DNA from: Clostridia bacterium
Lineage (GTDB): Bacteria; Bacillota; Clostridia; Lachnospirales; Lachnospiraceae
Direction: 5' to 3'
Assembly (NCBI GenBank): GCA_910576325.1
Contig: CAJTIM010000021.1
Span: 18,431 to 82,430 of the forward strand
DNA length: 64,000 bases
Shown here one piece after another: positions 7,113 through 15,344 of this stretch (position 1 is its first letter; each line of letters starts with the position of its first letter). Position numbers and translations under genes: made by a program. The notes under the pieces are model-generated. The model was given only the letters and a program-made list of their open reading frames with translations. It searched no databases and was not told where the DNA came from.

Positions 7113-7856
7113 TTACACGCCCAGCCTCTGGCGCACAATCTCGTAAGCCAGCACGCCCGCCGCCACGGAAGCGTTCAGGGAGTCAATATTGCCCCTCATG
7201 GGAATAGAGGCCGTAAAATCGCATTTTTCCTGCACAAGACGCCCTACCCCGTCGCCTTCGTTTCCGATTACCAGGCCAATAGGCCCCGTAAGCTTCAGCC
7301 GGTACATGCTCTCGCCGCCCATCTGAGCGCAGACAAACCAGAGGCCCTCCTTTTTCAGCTCCTCAATAGCGGCAGCCAAATTGGTAACCTTGGCCACCGG
7401 CGTGTAATTCAGGGCGCCTGCGGAAGCTCTTGCTACGGCAGCCGTAAGACCGCAGGCACGCCGTTTGGGAATAATCACCCCATGGGCGCCCGCCAGATTG
7501 GCCGTGCGGATAATTGCCCCCAGATTGTGGGGATCCTCAATATTATCCAACAGGAAAATGAAGGGATCCTCTCCTTTCTCTCTTGCAGCCTCCAGTATAT
7601 CCTCCACCGACCCGTAGGTGTAAGCGGAGGCAGCGGCAATCACACCCTGATGGTGCCCTGTCACGGACATCTGATCCAGGCGCTCTTTCTTTACAAAATT
7701 TATAATGGCATCCTGTTTGCGCGCTTCCCGTTTGATGGTATTGACAATCCCGTCCTGGCAGCCGTCCAGCACAAACAGCTTGTCTATGGTTTTTCCCGAA
7801 CGAAACGCCTCCAGTACGGCATTCCGTCCCTCTATGGTCAGTTCTTCGTATCGCAT
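7113..7856 (-). CDS. rlmB: 23S rRNA 2'-O-ribose methyltransferase (TrmH/SpoU family)
   Basis: A 247-residue SPOUT methyltransferase that methylates a guanosine ribose in 23S rRNA using S-adenosylmethionine. An N-terminal L30e-like substrate domain (about 1-75, EGRNAVLEAF start) precedes the SPOUT domain with the motifs LDNIEDPHNLGAIIRTA, LVIGNEGDGV and LNASVAAGVLAYE, the trefoil-knot cofactor site. ATG is preceded by GGAGG. It overlaps mrnC by 19 bases. Close relatives acting on tRNA exist, so the exact nucleotide is inferred from family and context. Confidence 0.9.
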   Translation of the reverse strand: MRYEELTIEGRNAVLEAFRSGKTIDKLFVLDGCQDGIVNTIKREARKQDAIINFVKKERLDQMSVTGHHQGVIAAASAYTYGSVEDILEAAREKGEDPFIFLLDNIEDPHNLGAIIRTANLAGAHGVIIPKRRACGLTAAVARASAGALNYTPVAKVTNLAAAIEELKKEGLWFVCAQMGGESMYRLKLTGPIGLVIGNEGDGVGRLVQEKCDFTASIPMRGNIDSLNASVAAGVLAYEIVRQRLGV

Positions 7857-8287
7857 GGCTCCTCCTTAAGTCCCAGTTTTACCAGCTCAAGCAGCCGTTT
7901 TGTCCGCCCCGTGAGATACAGGTAGCCCATCAGCGCCTCAAAGCCGGTGGCCCGCCGGTAATCGGACACAGACGCGTGCTTTGCCATGGTGGGGGAATTG
8001 GCGTTGCGCCCCCGCCGGAAGATATGAAGCTCTTCCTCGGTCAGCTGCTCCTTGATTCGTTCCAGCATAGCGGACTGGGATCCGGCATTCACCAGGCTGC
8101 TGGCCTTTTTATGAAGCCTGGCCGCATGGGCATTGCCGTGTCCCACCAGCAGGGAACGAATCACCAGTTCAAAAATACCGTCCCCGATATAAGCCAGCAC
8201 CAGGGGGGAATATGTCCTGATATCCACTTCCTCCAGGGCAAATTCCTCCCGAATACGGGACATGAGATTTTCTACGCCCGTTTCCAT
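7838..8287 (-). CDS. mrnC: mini-ribonuclease III
   Basis: A 149-residue RNase III-fold nuclease without a double-stranded RNA-binding domain; in Bacillus it matures 23S rRNA ends. Diagnostic stretches are LAYIGDGIFELVIR, including the acidic residue of the active site, HKKASSLVNA, and FRRGRNANSPTMAKHASVSDYRRATGFEALMGYLYL, split here as the conserved RGRNA and FEALxGYLYL elements. The ribosome binding site is GAGGGTG. It overlaps cysS by 16 bases and rlmB by 19, so the group is tightly coupled. Confidence 0.92.
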   Translation of the reverse strand: METGVENLMSRIREEFALEEVDIRTYSPLVLAYIGDGIFELVIRSLLVGHGNAHAARLHKKASSLVNAGSQSAMLERIKEQLTEEELHIFRRGRNANSPTMAKHASVSDYRRATGFEALMGYLYLTGRTKRLLELVKLGLKEEPCDTKN

Positions 8288-9678
8288 TTTACACCCTCGC
8301 GCGTATCTTCCAGCACAATGCCCTTATTCAGCAGCTCCGCACGTATCTCATCCGCACGCGCATAATCTCTGGCCTTTCTGGCCTGCTGCCGTTCCTCTAT
8401 CAGCACTTCAATATCCGCATCCAGAAGCTCCGTCTTTTTCTCCACTACGAGACCCAGAATATCGCAGAGTGTCGTCAGGCGCTCCAGGCATTTCTTAAGA
8501 TAATCCTTTGTATTCTCCCCGCTTGTATGGGTATTGAGATACTTCACCAGCTCAAATACGGCTGCAATGGCATCAGCCGTATTAAAATCGTCATCCATGG
8601 CCTCGTCAAACTTCTTCACAAATTCCTCCGAAGCCTCATAGTGAGCCTGTTCACTCTCCGTCATAGTTTCACCGGACGCCGTACCGATAAGGTGCTTCAG
8701 ATTATCCGCCGCCGTCACAATGCGCTCGAGACTCTTCTTCGAAGCTTCCATCAGCTCCGCGCTGAAATTCAGAGGACTGCGGTAATGGGCGCTGAGCATA
8801 AAGAAGCGCAGAACCTGAAGATCGTATTTCTCACTAATCTCCCGTACGGTAAAGAAATTGCCGAGGGATTTTGACATTTTCCGATTGTCAATGTTGAGGA
8901 AGGCGTTGTGCAGCCAATACCTGGAAAACTCCTTTCCGTTGCACGCCTCGCTCTGGGCTATCTCATTTTCATGGTGGGGAAATACAAGATCCTCCCCGCC
9001 CGCGTGGATGTCAATCTGTTCGCCCAGATACTTTTTGGACATAACGGAACACTCAATATGCCAGCCCGGACGGCCCTCTCCCCAGGGTGACTCCCAGGCA
9101 GGCTCTCCCTCCTTCTTCGGTTTCCAGAGTACAAAATCCAGGGGATCCTCCTTCTCATCCTCGCCGGATACCAGAAGTGAACGGTTGCCGCTGCGAAGAT
9201 CGTCGAGATTTTTGTGGGAAAGCTTTCCGTATTCCTCAAATTTTCTGGTGCGGAAGTATACGGTTCCGTTCACTTCATAGGCGTAGTCTTTCTCAATCAG
9301 CTCGCCGATCATCTCAAGCATCCCCCCGATCTCCCGGGTCGCAAGGGGATGAGTGGTAGCCGGCTTTACATTCATCATCTCCATATCCTTTTTACACTCG
9401 GCAATGTAGCGTTCGGAAATCTCCTGAGCGGAAACACCCTCCTCAATGGCCTTTTTGATGATTTTGTCGTCCACGTCCGTGAAGTTGGACACATAGTTGA
9501 CCTCATAGCCCCGATGCTCCATATAGCGGCGGACCGTGTCAAATACGATCATGGGTCTTGCATTGCCGATATGGATAAAATTATAAACGGTGGGTCCGCA
9601 TACATACATTTTTACCTTGCCCGCCTCCAGGGGAACAAAGCTCTCTTTTTTCTTTGTCAGAGTATTATATACCTTCAT
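8272..9678 (-). CDS. cysS: cysteinyl-tRNA synthetase
   Basis: A 468-residue class Ia synthetase charging tRNA-Cys. The signature HIGN is at residues 36-39 and KMSKSLGN near 270. Zinc ligands are seen as MYVCGPTVYN (Cys27), WHIECS and HHENE. Length is normal for bacterial CysRS (about 460-470). ATG is 6 bases after AAGGAGA. It shares a T-box-controlled unit with cysE, so both cysteine synthesis and charging should respond to uncharged tRNA-Cys. A small palindrome of a recurrent repeat family lies just ahead of its ribosome binding site. Confidence 0.97.
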   Translation of the reverse strand: MKVYNTLTKKKESFVPLEAGKVKMYVCGPTVYNFIHIGNARPMIVFDTVRRYMEHRGYEVNYVSNFTDVDDKIIKKAIEEGVSAQEISERYIAECKKDMEMMNVKPATTHPLATREIGGMLEMIGELIEKDYAYEVNGTVYFRTRKFEEYGKLSHKNLDDLRSGNRSLLVSGEDEKEDPLDFVLWKPKKEGEPAWESPWGEGRPGWHIECSVMSKKYLGEQIDIHAGGEDLVFPHHENEIAQSEACNGKEFSRYWLHNAFLNIDNRKMSKSLGNFFTVREISEKYDLQVLRFFMLSAHYRSPLNFSAELMEASKKSLERIVTAADNLKHLIGTASGETMTESEQAHYEASEEFVKKFDEAMDDDFNTADAIAAVFELVKYLNTHTSGENTKDYLKKCLERLTTLCDILGLVVEKKTELLDADIEVLIEERQQARKARDYARADEIRAELLNKGIVLEDTREGVKWKRA

Positions 9679-9693
9679 TTAATTTCTCCTTAT

Positions 9694-9719
9694 TCCGGTT
9701 CCGTAATTTCCTTACGGTA
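9694..9719 (-). repeat. GGAACYGGAA-type hairpin ahead of cysS
   Basis: On the minus strand CCGTAA/TTACGG arms (9703-9708 and 9714-9719) are followed by GGAACCGGAATAAGGAG, which runs into the cysS ribosome binding site. The same ending occurs ahead of ispF, purA, livJ and, in altered form, the sugar permease gene. Confidence 0.55.
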
Positions 9720-9728
9720 TACCTTTCC

Positions 9729-10415
9729 CTACTGTTTTGTCTTCTCTTCTTTATCTTTTTTCTTTTTTCCGCGCTTTTTCTTAATCTCCGCAAGCTCTGC
9801 GTGCAGCCGCTCATTCTCCCGGCGAAGCTCCGTAATGGTGTCCATAACGGGATCGGGCAGATCCACCTGATTCATATCGCTTCGGGGAACCTTTACGTCG
9901 CCCCGCTTCACAATGCGTCCCGGAACACCGACCACGGTACAGTTGGGCGGCACCTCCTTCAGCACTACGGATCCTGCCCCAATCTTGGAATTCTCCCCAA
10001 TGGTAAAGGACCCCAGGATCTTGGCTCCCGCGCTGACCATTACGTTGTCCTGAAGAGTGGGATGGCGCTTTCCCCGCTCCTTTCCCGTTCCTCCCAGTGT
10101 TACTCCCTGGTAAAGAGTTACATTGTCCCCGATAATGGCCGTCTCGCCTATGATAACGCCGGATCCGTGATCGATAAACAGCCCCTTGCCTATCTGCGCG
10201 CCCGGATGGATCTCAATGCCCGTCTTCCGCACGGTTCTCTGGGACAGCCACCGCGCCCAGAAATAATGACCTCTTTTGTACCAGCGGTGTGCCAGTCTGT
10301 AACTTAAGATAGCACGAAAGCTGGGATATAGCAAGACCTCCATGGGACTTTTGATGGCCGGATCCCGCTCCGTGATAACCTGAAACTCTTCCTTAATATA
10401 ACGAATCATTCCCAT
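9729..10415 (-). CDS. cysE: serine O-acetyltransferase
   Basis: A 228-residue enzyme making O-acetylserine from serine and acetyl-CoA, the first step of cysteine synthesis. The left-handed beta-helix is clear from hexapeptide repeats (IGKGLFIDHGSGVIIGETAIIG, taken piecewise) and the catalytic HPTLQDNVMVSAGAKILG and GAGSVV segments. The N-terminal helical part is short, as in Gram-positive EpsC/SAT proteins. A lysine-rich tail (about residues 195-228, KKKRGKKKKDKEEKTKQ) is not typical and appears to be a coiled-coil extension. Headed by a T-box. Confidence 0.95.
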   Translation of the reverse strand: MGMIRYIKEEFQVITERDPAIKSPMEVLLYPSFRAILSYRLAHRWYKRGHYFWARWLSQRTVRKTGIEIHPGAQIGKGLFIDHGSGVIIGETAIIGDNVTLYQGVTLGGTGKERGKRHPTLQDNVMVSAGAKILGSFTIGENSKIGAGSVVLKEVPPNCTVVGVPGRIVKRGDVKVPRSDMNQVDLPDPVMDTITELRRENERLHAELAEIKKKRGKKKKDKEEKTKQ

Positions 10416-10436
10416 TTGCGCTCTCCCCTGAACAAA

Positions 10437-10690
10437 AAATGCGGACTATCTCGCCTCAAGAGACGAAATAATCCGCGGTTCCACTCTTCATTAAAGGGCA
10501 CTTGCCCCCTCACTCTTACACTTAACGCGTGCCCACGTACCCGGCTGATGCTGACACACTCACCGGATCGGCTCCCGGACGCACTTCATCCACCTCTCGG
10601 CCGGAGCTGCTTTCAGCCGGTGACAGCTCCTCTCTGCTGCTTTGAATGTGAATTACTTTTCCGTTCTATGCCTTTGTTCTTCTAAAACTT
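10437..10690 (-). promoter_or_regulatory. T-box leader of cysE-cysS
   Basis: The minus strand carries AGTGGAACCGCGG, the T-box sequence that pairs with the free 3' end of uncharged tRNA. An intrinsic terminator follows (arms within 10441-10476, then six T). Stem I features include AGAGAGGAGCTG. A TGC triplet (10581-10583) in the 3' side of stem I fits a cysteine specifier, though its exact place in the loop was judged by eye. Predicted outcome: antitermination when tRNA-Cys is uncharged. Confidence 0.88.
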
Positions 10691-10700
10691 TCTATGATTT

Positions 10701-10729
10701 AGGATATGCAAAATTGAGCGGTTTGTCAA
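10701..10729 (-). promoter_or_regulatory. sigma-A promoter of cysE T-box
   Basis: TTGACA (10724-10729 on the minus strand) and TATCCT (10701-10706) are 17 bases apart, directly ahead of the T-box leader. Confidence 0.75.
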
Positions 10730-10787
10730 GTATTTCCGCCCGAATCCGCAAGAATTTCTTGGCTGCGGCAGTTCGAATCGCTGCCCT

Positions 10788-11633
10788 CTACACGGTTTCA
10801 TTGATATAGATTCCCTCTAAAACCCGAATCCGGTTCAGCTTGCGCAGAAGCCCTTCTTTGTCCTTCGCCTTCCCCACCCCCGGCAGCTCCCCTGCTCCCA
10901 GCATACCGCAAAGAAAGCTTCCCATATCCGCAATGGCAACGGAAACCTCCGGCTCTTCCGCTGCCGGAAGAAGGCAGCTGCCATCCAAGGTGAAATCCCA
11001 GCGGAAAATGCCCTGATTTCCCGCAAGAATGGAATCCGTGATCTCTACAGTCAGACTTTGCTCTTCCTCCGCTCCGATATGCTCCGCAAAGGCCGGCAGA
11101 TGTACCGGCCGCATCATCATGGGCGTCGTCTCCCACTCCGGCCAGGAAATGTGACGCCTCTCATAATCCCCGTCCTTTTCTATATAAAGATCATACGTCT
11201 CCTTCAGCTTTGCTTCCTCGAGATCCGCAAGCCCTTCCTCGTCCTCATTTCCCATCAGCCGGAAATCAAAAGGCAGATAAATGGCCTCGTCGGCCGGCAT
11301 CAGAAATGCAAAGGGCCGGCGCTCCTCCCTCATATCCATGAGCGCCCTTGTGAGAAGACTGCGCATCAGCCCCTGATGGCGGAAGGGAAGCTCAGTCGCT
11401 ACCGCAACCAGATAGTCCGCCCGGACAGACTCTCCGCGGAGCCGAAAGGTATAGGGATTCCGGTGCAGCATGGAGCGGATATGTCCCTCCTCCACGGCGG
11501 CCAATATCTGATTGTCCGCAGCCTTGATACGGTAATAGGCATCCACAAATGCCGCTTCGTCCTCCACAAATACTTCTTCATAGAGCCGCCTGGACAATGC
11601 TTTTTCCTCCCGGCTCAAATATCGCAGTTCCAT
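10788..11633 (-). CDS. Eis-like GNAT acetyltransferase
   Basis: A 281-residue protein; ATG 11633 has AGGAGG 5 bases upstream, while the in-frame GTG at 11639 overlaps that site. The N-terminal GNAT domain shows YLVAVATELPFRHQGLMRSLL, with the acetyl-CoA loop RHQGLM. The C-terminal part (SILAGNQGIFRWDF, then an SCP2-like end) is typical of the Eis family, which acetylates amines. The substrate cannot be predicted. It stands alone between cysE and ispF. Confidence 0.8.
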   Translation of the reverse strand: MELRYLSREEKALSRRLYEEVFVEDEAAFVDAYYRIKAADNQILAAVEEGHIRSMLHRNPYTFRLRGESVRADYLVAVATELPFRHQGLMRSLLTRALMDMREERRPFAFLMPADEAIYLPFDFRLMGNEDEEGLADLEEAKLKETYDLYIEKDGDYERRHISWPEWETTPMMMRPVHLPAFAEHIGAEEEQSLTVEITDSILAGNQGIFRWDFTLDGSCLLPAAEEPEVSVAIADMGSFLCGMLGAGELPGVGKAKDKEGLLRKLNRIRVLEGIYINETV

Positions 11634-11695
11634 GTCCACCTCCTGTTCTGTTTCTTAAGCCTTACGGCATACTGCTTTGTCTTACCAATGCATTT

Positions 11696-12247
11696 TCATT
11701 CCTTTATTGCACGGCATCCTCCGCAGCCCCCACAGTCCCTTTCCCCTGCCATTACATCCTCATAAGCGTAATTGGCTATGGGAATCAGGGCGCAGACAGC
11801 CTGAGAGGAAATTCCCTCTCCCGTTCCCGTAAAGCCCAGTCCCTCCTCCGTGGTAGCCTTTATATTAATCTGATCCGCAGATATCTTCAGGGCCCTTGCC
11901 ACATTTTCCCTCATAGCGGGAATATGCGGCGCCATCTTAGGACGCTGGGCAATGATAGTGGCGTCAATATTGCCAACCACATAATTGGCCTCCTCCAGAA
12001 GCGCTCCCACATGCTCCAGAAGACGAATACTGGAGATGCCCTTATAGGCCGGATCCGTATCCGGAAAATGCTTCCCGATATCGCCCAGGGCCGCAGCCCC
12101 CAGAAGCGCATCCATGATGGCATGCAGCAGTACATCCGCATCGGAGTGGCCGAGAAGCCCCTTATCATAAGGAATCTCCACCCCTCCCAAAATCAGCGGC
12201 CGCTCCTCTGTCAGCCTGTGTACATCATATCCCATTCCTACGCGCAT
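11696..12247 (-). CDS. ispF: 2-C-methyl-D-erythritol 2,4-cyclodiphosphate synthase
   Basis: A 183-residue enzyme of the MEP isoprenoid pathway. The family motifs [27 protein letters not shown] (zinc-binding Asp and His), [10 protein letters not shown] and [11 protein letters not shown] are intact. It carries a C-terminal tail of about 25 residues ending [13 protein letters not shown], beyond the usual end near residue 158. This C-GGC-GGC tail may bind a metal or be neutral. ispG lies at 60 kb in the same window. Confidence 0.95.
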   Translation of the reverse strand: MRVGMGYDVHRLTEERPLILGGVEIPYDKGLLGHSDADVLLHAIMDALLGAAALGDIGKHFPDTDPAYKGISSIRLLEHVGALLEEANYVVGNIDATIIAQRPKMAPHIPAMRENVARALKISADQINIKATTEEGLGFTGTGEGISSQAVCALIPIANYAYEDVMAGERDCGGCGGCRAIKE

Positions 12248-12262
12248 AGTGTTTTTCTCCTA

Positions 12263-12310
12263 TTCCGGTTCCGTACGCTTCCCTGTCGGTAAGGGAGCGT
12301 GCTGTTTTTA
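12263..12310 (-). repeat. GGAACYGGAA-type hairpin ahead of ispF
   Basis: CGCTTCCCT (12276-12284) and AGGGAGCG (12292-12299) form an 8-bp stem with one bulged base. On the minus strand it is followed by TACGGAACCGGAATAGGAG, leading into the ispF ribosome binding site. Confidence 0.55.
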
Positions 12311-12373
12311 AATTCCGCTCTATGGGTTATTGTACCATATTCCCTCCTTTTCTACTATGAAATTTTCAAGTTC

Positions 12374-12402
12374 TTTACCAAATCCGCAAACAGGTGTATA
12401 CT
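12374..12402 (+). promoter_or_regulatory. sigma-A promoter of nudC
   Basis: TTTACC (12374-12379) and TATACT (12397-12402) are 17 bases apart, about 30 bases ahead of the nudC start. Confidence 0.65.
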
Positions 12403-12432
12403 ATATTCAAATCAGCCGGGGAGGAATTACAA

Positions 12433-13272
12433 ATGATACAGGACATTACACCGCACACTTATCACAATGAATATCGGCCCGTGCAGCCCGAAGCGGAGAG
12501 CCTTCTTCTTTATTTTGAGGGAGATCTGGTACTGGTAAAGCGGCGGAAGGACAGACTCTGTTTTCCCTCTTTTTCCGATCTTCCTGACCTTGCGCCAAAG
12601 CTGTCCGAAGAACTTCTCTATCTCTTTTCCATTGATGAGCAGACCTTTTATCTTGCCAGGCGGCGCCCCTCATTTGATGAAGCTCTCTTTGAAATGAAAT
12701 CCATCCGTATCTTCCGCGACACGCCGCCCGAATGGCTGTCCTTTGCCGGAATCACCGCCCATCAGCTCTATCACTGGTATGACAGCCACCGCTTCTGCGG
12801 CAAATGCGGCCATCCCCTGGTTCACTCTCTCAAGGAACGCATGCTTCAATGCCCCGACTGCGGTATTATGGAATATCCGAAGATTTCTCCCGCAGTTATT
12901 GTAGGGATTATGCATGGGGAGCGCCTTCTGATGTCCAAATATGCCGGAAGGAGCACAACCCACTATGCCCTGATTGCCGGCTTTGCGGAAATCGGGGAAA
13001 CCATTGAGGAAACGGTTCGGCGGGAAGTCTATGAGGAAGTGGGGCTCCGTGTGAAAAATCTGCGTTATTACAAAAGCCAGCCCTGGTCCTTCTCCGATAC
13101 CCTGCTGTTCGGTTTTTTTGCCGAGCTTGACGGAGAGGATGATTCCATCACGCTGGACACTCGGGAGCTTGCCACCGCAGACTGATTTACCCGGGAGGAA
13201 GCGCCTGCACAGCCGCTGAATATCAGCCTGACCAGTGAAATGATTTGGAAATTTAAAAATGGGGAAATCTAG
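12433..13272 (+). pseudogene. nudC: NAD(+) diphosphatase (NudC), interrupted by TGA
   Basis: ATG 12433 follows GGGGAGGAA. The protein has a CxxC...CxxC zinc ribbon (FCGKCG...CPDCG), a Nudix box (GFAEIGETIEETVRREVYEEVG) and the NADH-pyrophosphatase signature SQPWSFSDTLLFGF. The frame stops at TGA 13183-13185 after ELATAD, then continues open to TAG 13270-13272 as FTREEAPAQP and NISLTSEMIWKFKNGEI, the normal family C-terminus. Relatives read ...A-x-W-F-T/S-R-E-E..., so a TGG tryptophan codon has become TGA. The truncated product lacks about 28 residues. A sequencing error is also possible. Confidence 0.85.
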
Positions 13273-13349
13273 AAGCGGCTCATAGCAGCTTGAACGTTAA
13301 GCCGTGAAAAATTAGGCGAAAAATTATTTAAGAAATTTGTAAAAAAAGC

Positions 13350-13379
13350 TTGACTTCTTTCCCAATATAATAGTATAAT
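13350..13379 (+). promoter_or_regulatory. promoter of tRNA operon
   Basis: TTGACT (13350-13355) and TATAAT (13374-13379) are 18 bases apart, 35 bases ahead of tRNA-Val. Confidence 0.8.
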
Positions 13380-13414
13380 AGTAAAGCGGGTCAGCGGTAG
13401 TGGCCCACACCAAT

Positions 13415-13487
13415 GGGATCTTAGCTCAGCTGGGAGAGCATCTGCCTTACAAGCAGAGGGTCATAGGTTCGAGCCCTATAGGTCCCA
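13415..13487 (+). tRNA. tRNA-Val (anticodon TAC)
   Basis: A full cloverleaf is visible: acceptor GGGATCT with AGGTCCC and discriminator A, D-arm AGCTCAGCTGGGAGAGC, anticodon loop CTTACAA within CTGC-GCAG flanks, and T-arm ATAGGTTCGAGCCCTAT. CCA is not encoded. It is cotranscribed with tRNA-Met 4 bases later. Confidence 0.95.
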
Positions 13488-13491
13488 TTAC

Positions 13492-13565
13492 GGCGAGGTA
13501 GCTCAGCTGGCTAGAGCATGCGGTTCATACCCGCAGTGTCGGGGGTTCAAGTCCCTTCCTCGCTA
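13492..13565 (+). tRNA. tRNA-Met (anticodon CAT)
   Basis: Acceptor GGCGAGG pairs with CCTCGCT (one G-U) and the discriminator is A. The D-arm is AGCTCAGCTGGCTAGAGC; the anticodon stem-loop is TGCGG-TTCATAC-CCGCA; the T-arm is GGGGGTTCAAGTCCCTT. The first pair is G-U, unlike the initiator C-A mismatch, so elongator Met is likely. A CAT anticodon modified to read Ile is not excluded. CCA is not encoded. Confidence 0.93.
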
Positions 13566-13573
13566 CTGGCTGA

Positions 13574-13616
13574 GGGTCTGAAAATATTGAGAATTCAATG
13601 TTTTCGGGCCTTTTTA
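13574..13616 (+). terminator. terminator of tRNA operon
   Basis: GGTCTGAAAATATTG pairs with CAATGTTTTCGGGCC over the loop AGAATT, followed by TTTTT. Confidence 0.85.
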
Positions 13617-13806
13617 CATTTTTCAGAAATATTTACACTTTTAAATAATTATTTGTCTTCTTCTATCTCCATCTCCCCGGTGAAAAACTCCAGTGCACTC
13701 AACCTGCGTCTATCCTCTCCGCAAATAAAATGGGACTGTATTGAAAACATCACAAAGCCTTAGATATTTTCAAAACAGCCCCTTTCTTTGTATTAACGGC
13801 ACGATT

Positions 13807-15312
13807 TCAGGCAATTGCCTGCCCTATTCTCTCACTTACTTCCTGGTAACTATGTTCTTTATCGTTTAAGTCTTTAATTTCTTCCACAATTTGATAATCT
13901 TTAAAGACAAGAATTCTTCTTGCTAAGGTTACCATTTCGGGCATATCGGACGAAATAAGAATCACTGTCTTGCCCTCTTCTTTCGCAAGTTTCCAGATAA
14001 GTTCATGAATATGACGTTTTACACCAACATCAACGCCGACGGAAGGCTCGTCTATGATAAGGATGTCGCTGCCGGTGAGCAGCCATTTCCCAAGGGAAAC
14101 TTTCTGTTGATTGCCGCCGGAAAGTGTTTCAATGACAGTATCCTGCGACGGGGTTTTAATCTCCATTTTATGAATCATTGATTCTGTTAAATCTCTTCCC
14201 TTTTTAAACGAAAGTTTGCCAAAATGTCCCCGAATCAGATGTAAATTTGTAAGTAACATATTATCTTGTACGGAAAATGGAAGTATTAATCCTTCTTCTT
14301 TGCGGTTCTCACTGACGTAACTTAACCCATATTTATAAACAGCGTCAGAAACACTGCAGATTTGAGCTTTTTCGCCGTGTATATAAATTTCTCCGGTATC
14401 TCTTTGATCCGCACCGATAAGAAGTCTGGCAAGCTCTGTCCGGCCTGCGCCGACCAGGCCGTAAAATCCGAGAATTTCTCCCTTGTACGCTTTGAAATTA
14501 ATATTTTCAAACATACCTGATTTTCCAATATTTCTGGCTTCCAGTACAACTTCGTCCTTAATATCCAGTTCTCCCATATAATTAACATTTTCTTCCCGTC
14601 CAATCATCATTTTGATTAATTCCTGACGGGATATATCCCGAATAGAACTATTTCCTGTAACCGCTCCGTCTCTGAGAACCGTTACGCAGTCGCAAAGTCC
14701 CATTACCTCTTCAATTTTATGAGATACAAATATCAGGCACTTTCCTTCATCCCGAAGCTTCCGGCATAATGTAAATAATTTTTCCGATTCATGTTCTGTC
14801 AGTGAACTGGTCGGTTCATCCAGCAAAATATATTTTGCTTTTGCAGATAATGCTTTTGCAATCTGAATCAACTGTTTTTGGGCAGCTGTCATATTTGCAA
14901 TAATATCTGTAGGATTTACATCCAGCCCTACTAAATCTAAATATTTTTTTGCAATCCCGTTTATTTTTTTCCAGTCAACATGCCCCCATTTATTTGCGAA
15001 TTTATCCAGCTTATCCAGAACAATATTTTCAGCTACCGAAGATTGGGGAATAACCTGGATTTCCTGATGTACCATACTGATGTTATGATCAATGGAATCC
15101 TGATAGTTTTTAAATGTCACCCTCTCTCCGTCCGCAAAAATATCTCCTGTTTCCGGAATATAAATCCCTGTCATTACTTTCATTAACGTAGATTTGCCTG
15201 CACCGTTTTCGCCCATAAGAGCATGAATGGTTCCCTCCTTAAATTTCACGGAAATATTATCCAGCGCCTTTACGCCAGGAAATTCTTTGCTGATGTTACG
15301 TATTTCCAACAT
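13807..15312 (-). CDS. sugar-type ABC transporter ATP-binding protein (two ATPase domains)
   Basis: A 501-residue protein of the RbsA/MglA type carrying two fused ATPase domains. Domain 1 has GENGAGKSTLMK (Walker A), a degenerate signature MTAAQKQLIQIAKAL and LLDEPTSSLT. Domain 2 has a GLVGAGRTELARLL pseudo-Walker A, LSGGNQQKVSLGKWL and IIDEPSVGVD. ATG 15312 follows GGTGGAG; the ATG at 15324 precedes it without a site. It energises the permease and binding protein encoded upstream. The substrate is probably a sugar or small polar metabolite and cannot be read from sequence. Confidence 0.92.
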   Translation of the reverse strand: MLEIRNISKEFPGVKALDNISVKFKEGTIHALMGENGAGKSTLMKVMTGIYIPETGDIFADGERVTFKNYQDSIDHNISMVHQEIQVIPQSSVAENIVLDKLDKFANKWGHVDWKKINGIAKKYLDLVGLDVNPTDIIANMTAAQKQLIQIAKALSAKAKYILLDEPTSSLTEHESEKLFTLCRKLRDEGKCLIFVSHKIEEVMGLCDCVTVLRDGAVTGNSSIRDISRQELIKMMIGREENVNYMGELDIKDEVVLEARNIGKSGMFENINFKAYKGEILGFYGLVGAGRTELARLLIGADQRDTGEIYIHGEKAQICSVSDAVYKYGLSYVSENRKEEGLILPFSVQDNMLLTNLHLIRGHFGKLSFKKGRDLTESMIHKMEIKTPSQDTVIETLSGGNQQKVSLGKWLLTGSDILIIDEPSVGVDVGVKRHIHELIWKLAKEEGKTVILISSDMPEMVTLARRILVFKDYQIVEEIKDLNDKEHSYQEVSERIGQAIA

Positions 15313-15344
15313 AAAAAGCTCCACCTCTCATTCCGGATACAGGC

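Noticed and set aside
13183..13185. In-frame TGA of nudC as a selenocysteine or tryptophan codon
   Set aside because: Relatives have Trp at this place, no selenocysteine-type hairpin was evident after it, and TGA acts as a normal stop in neighbouring genes.
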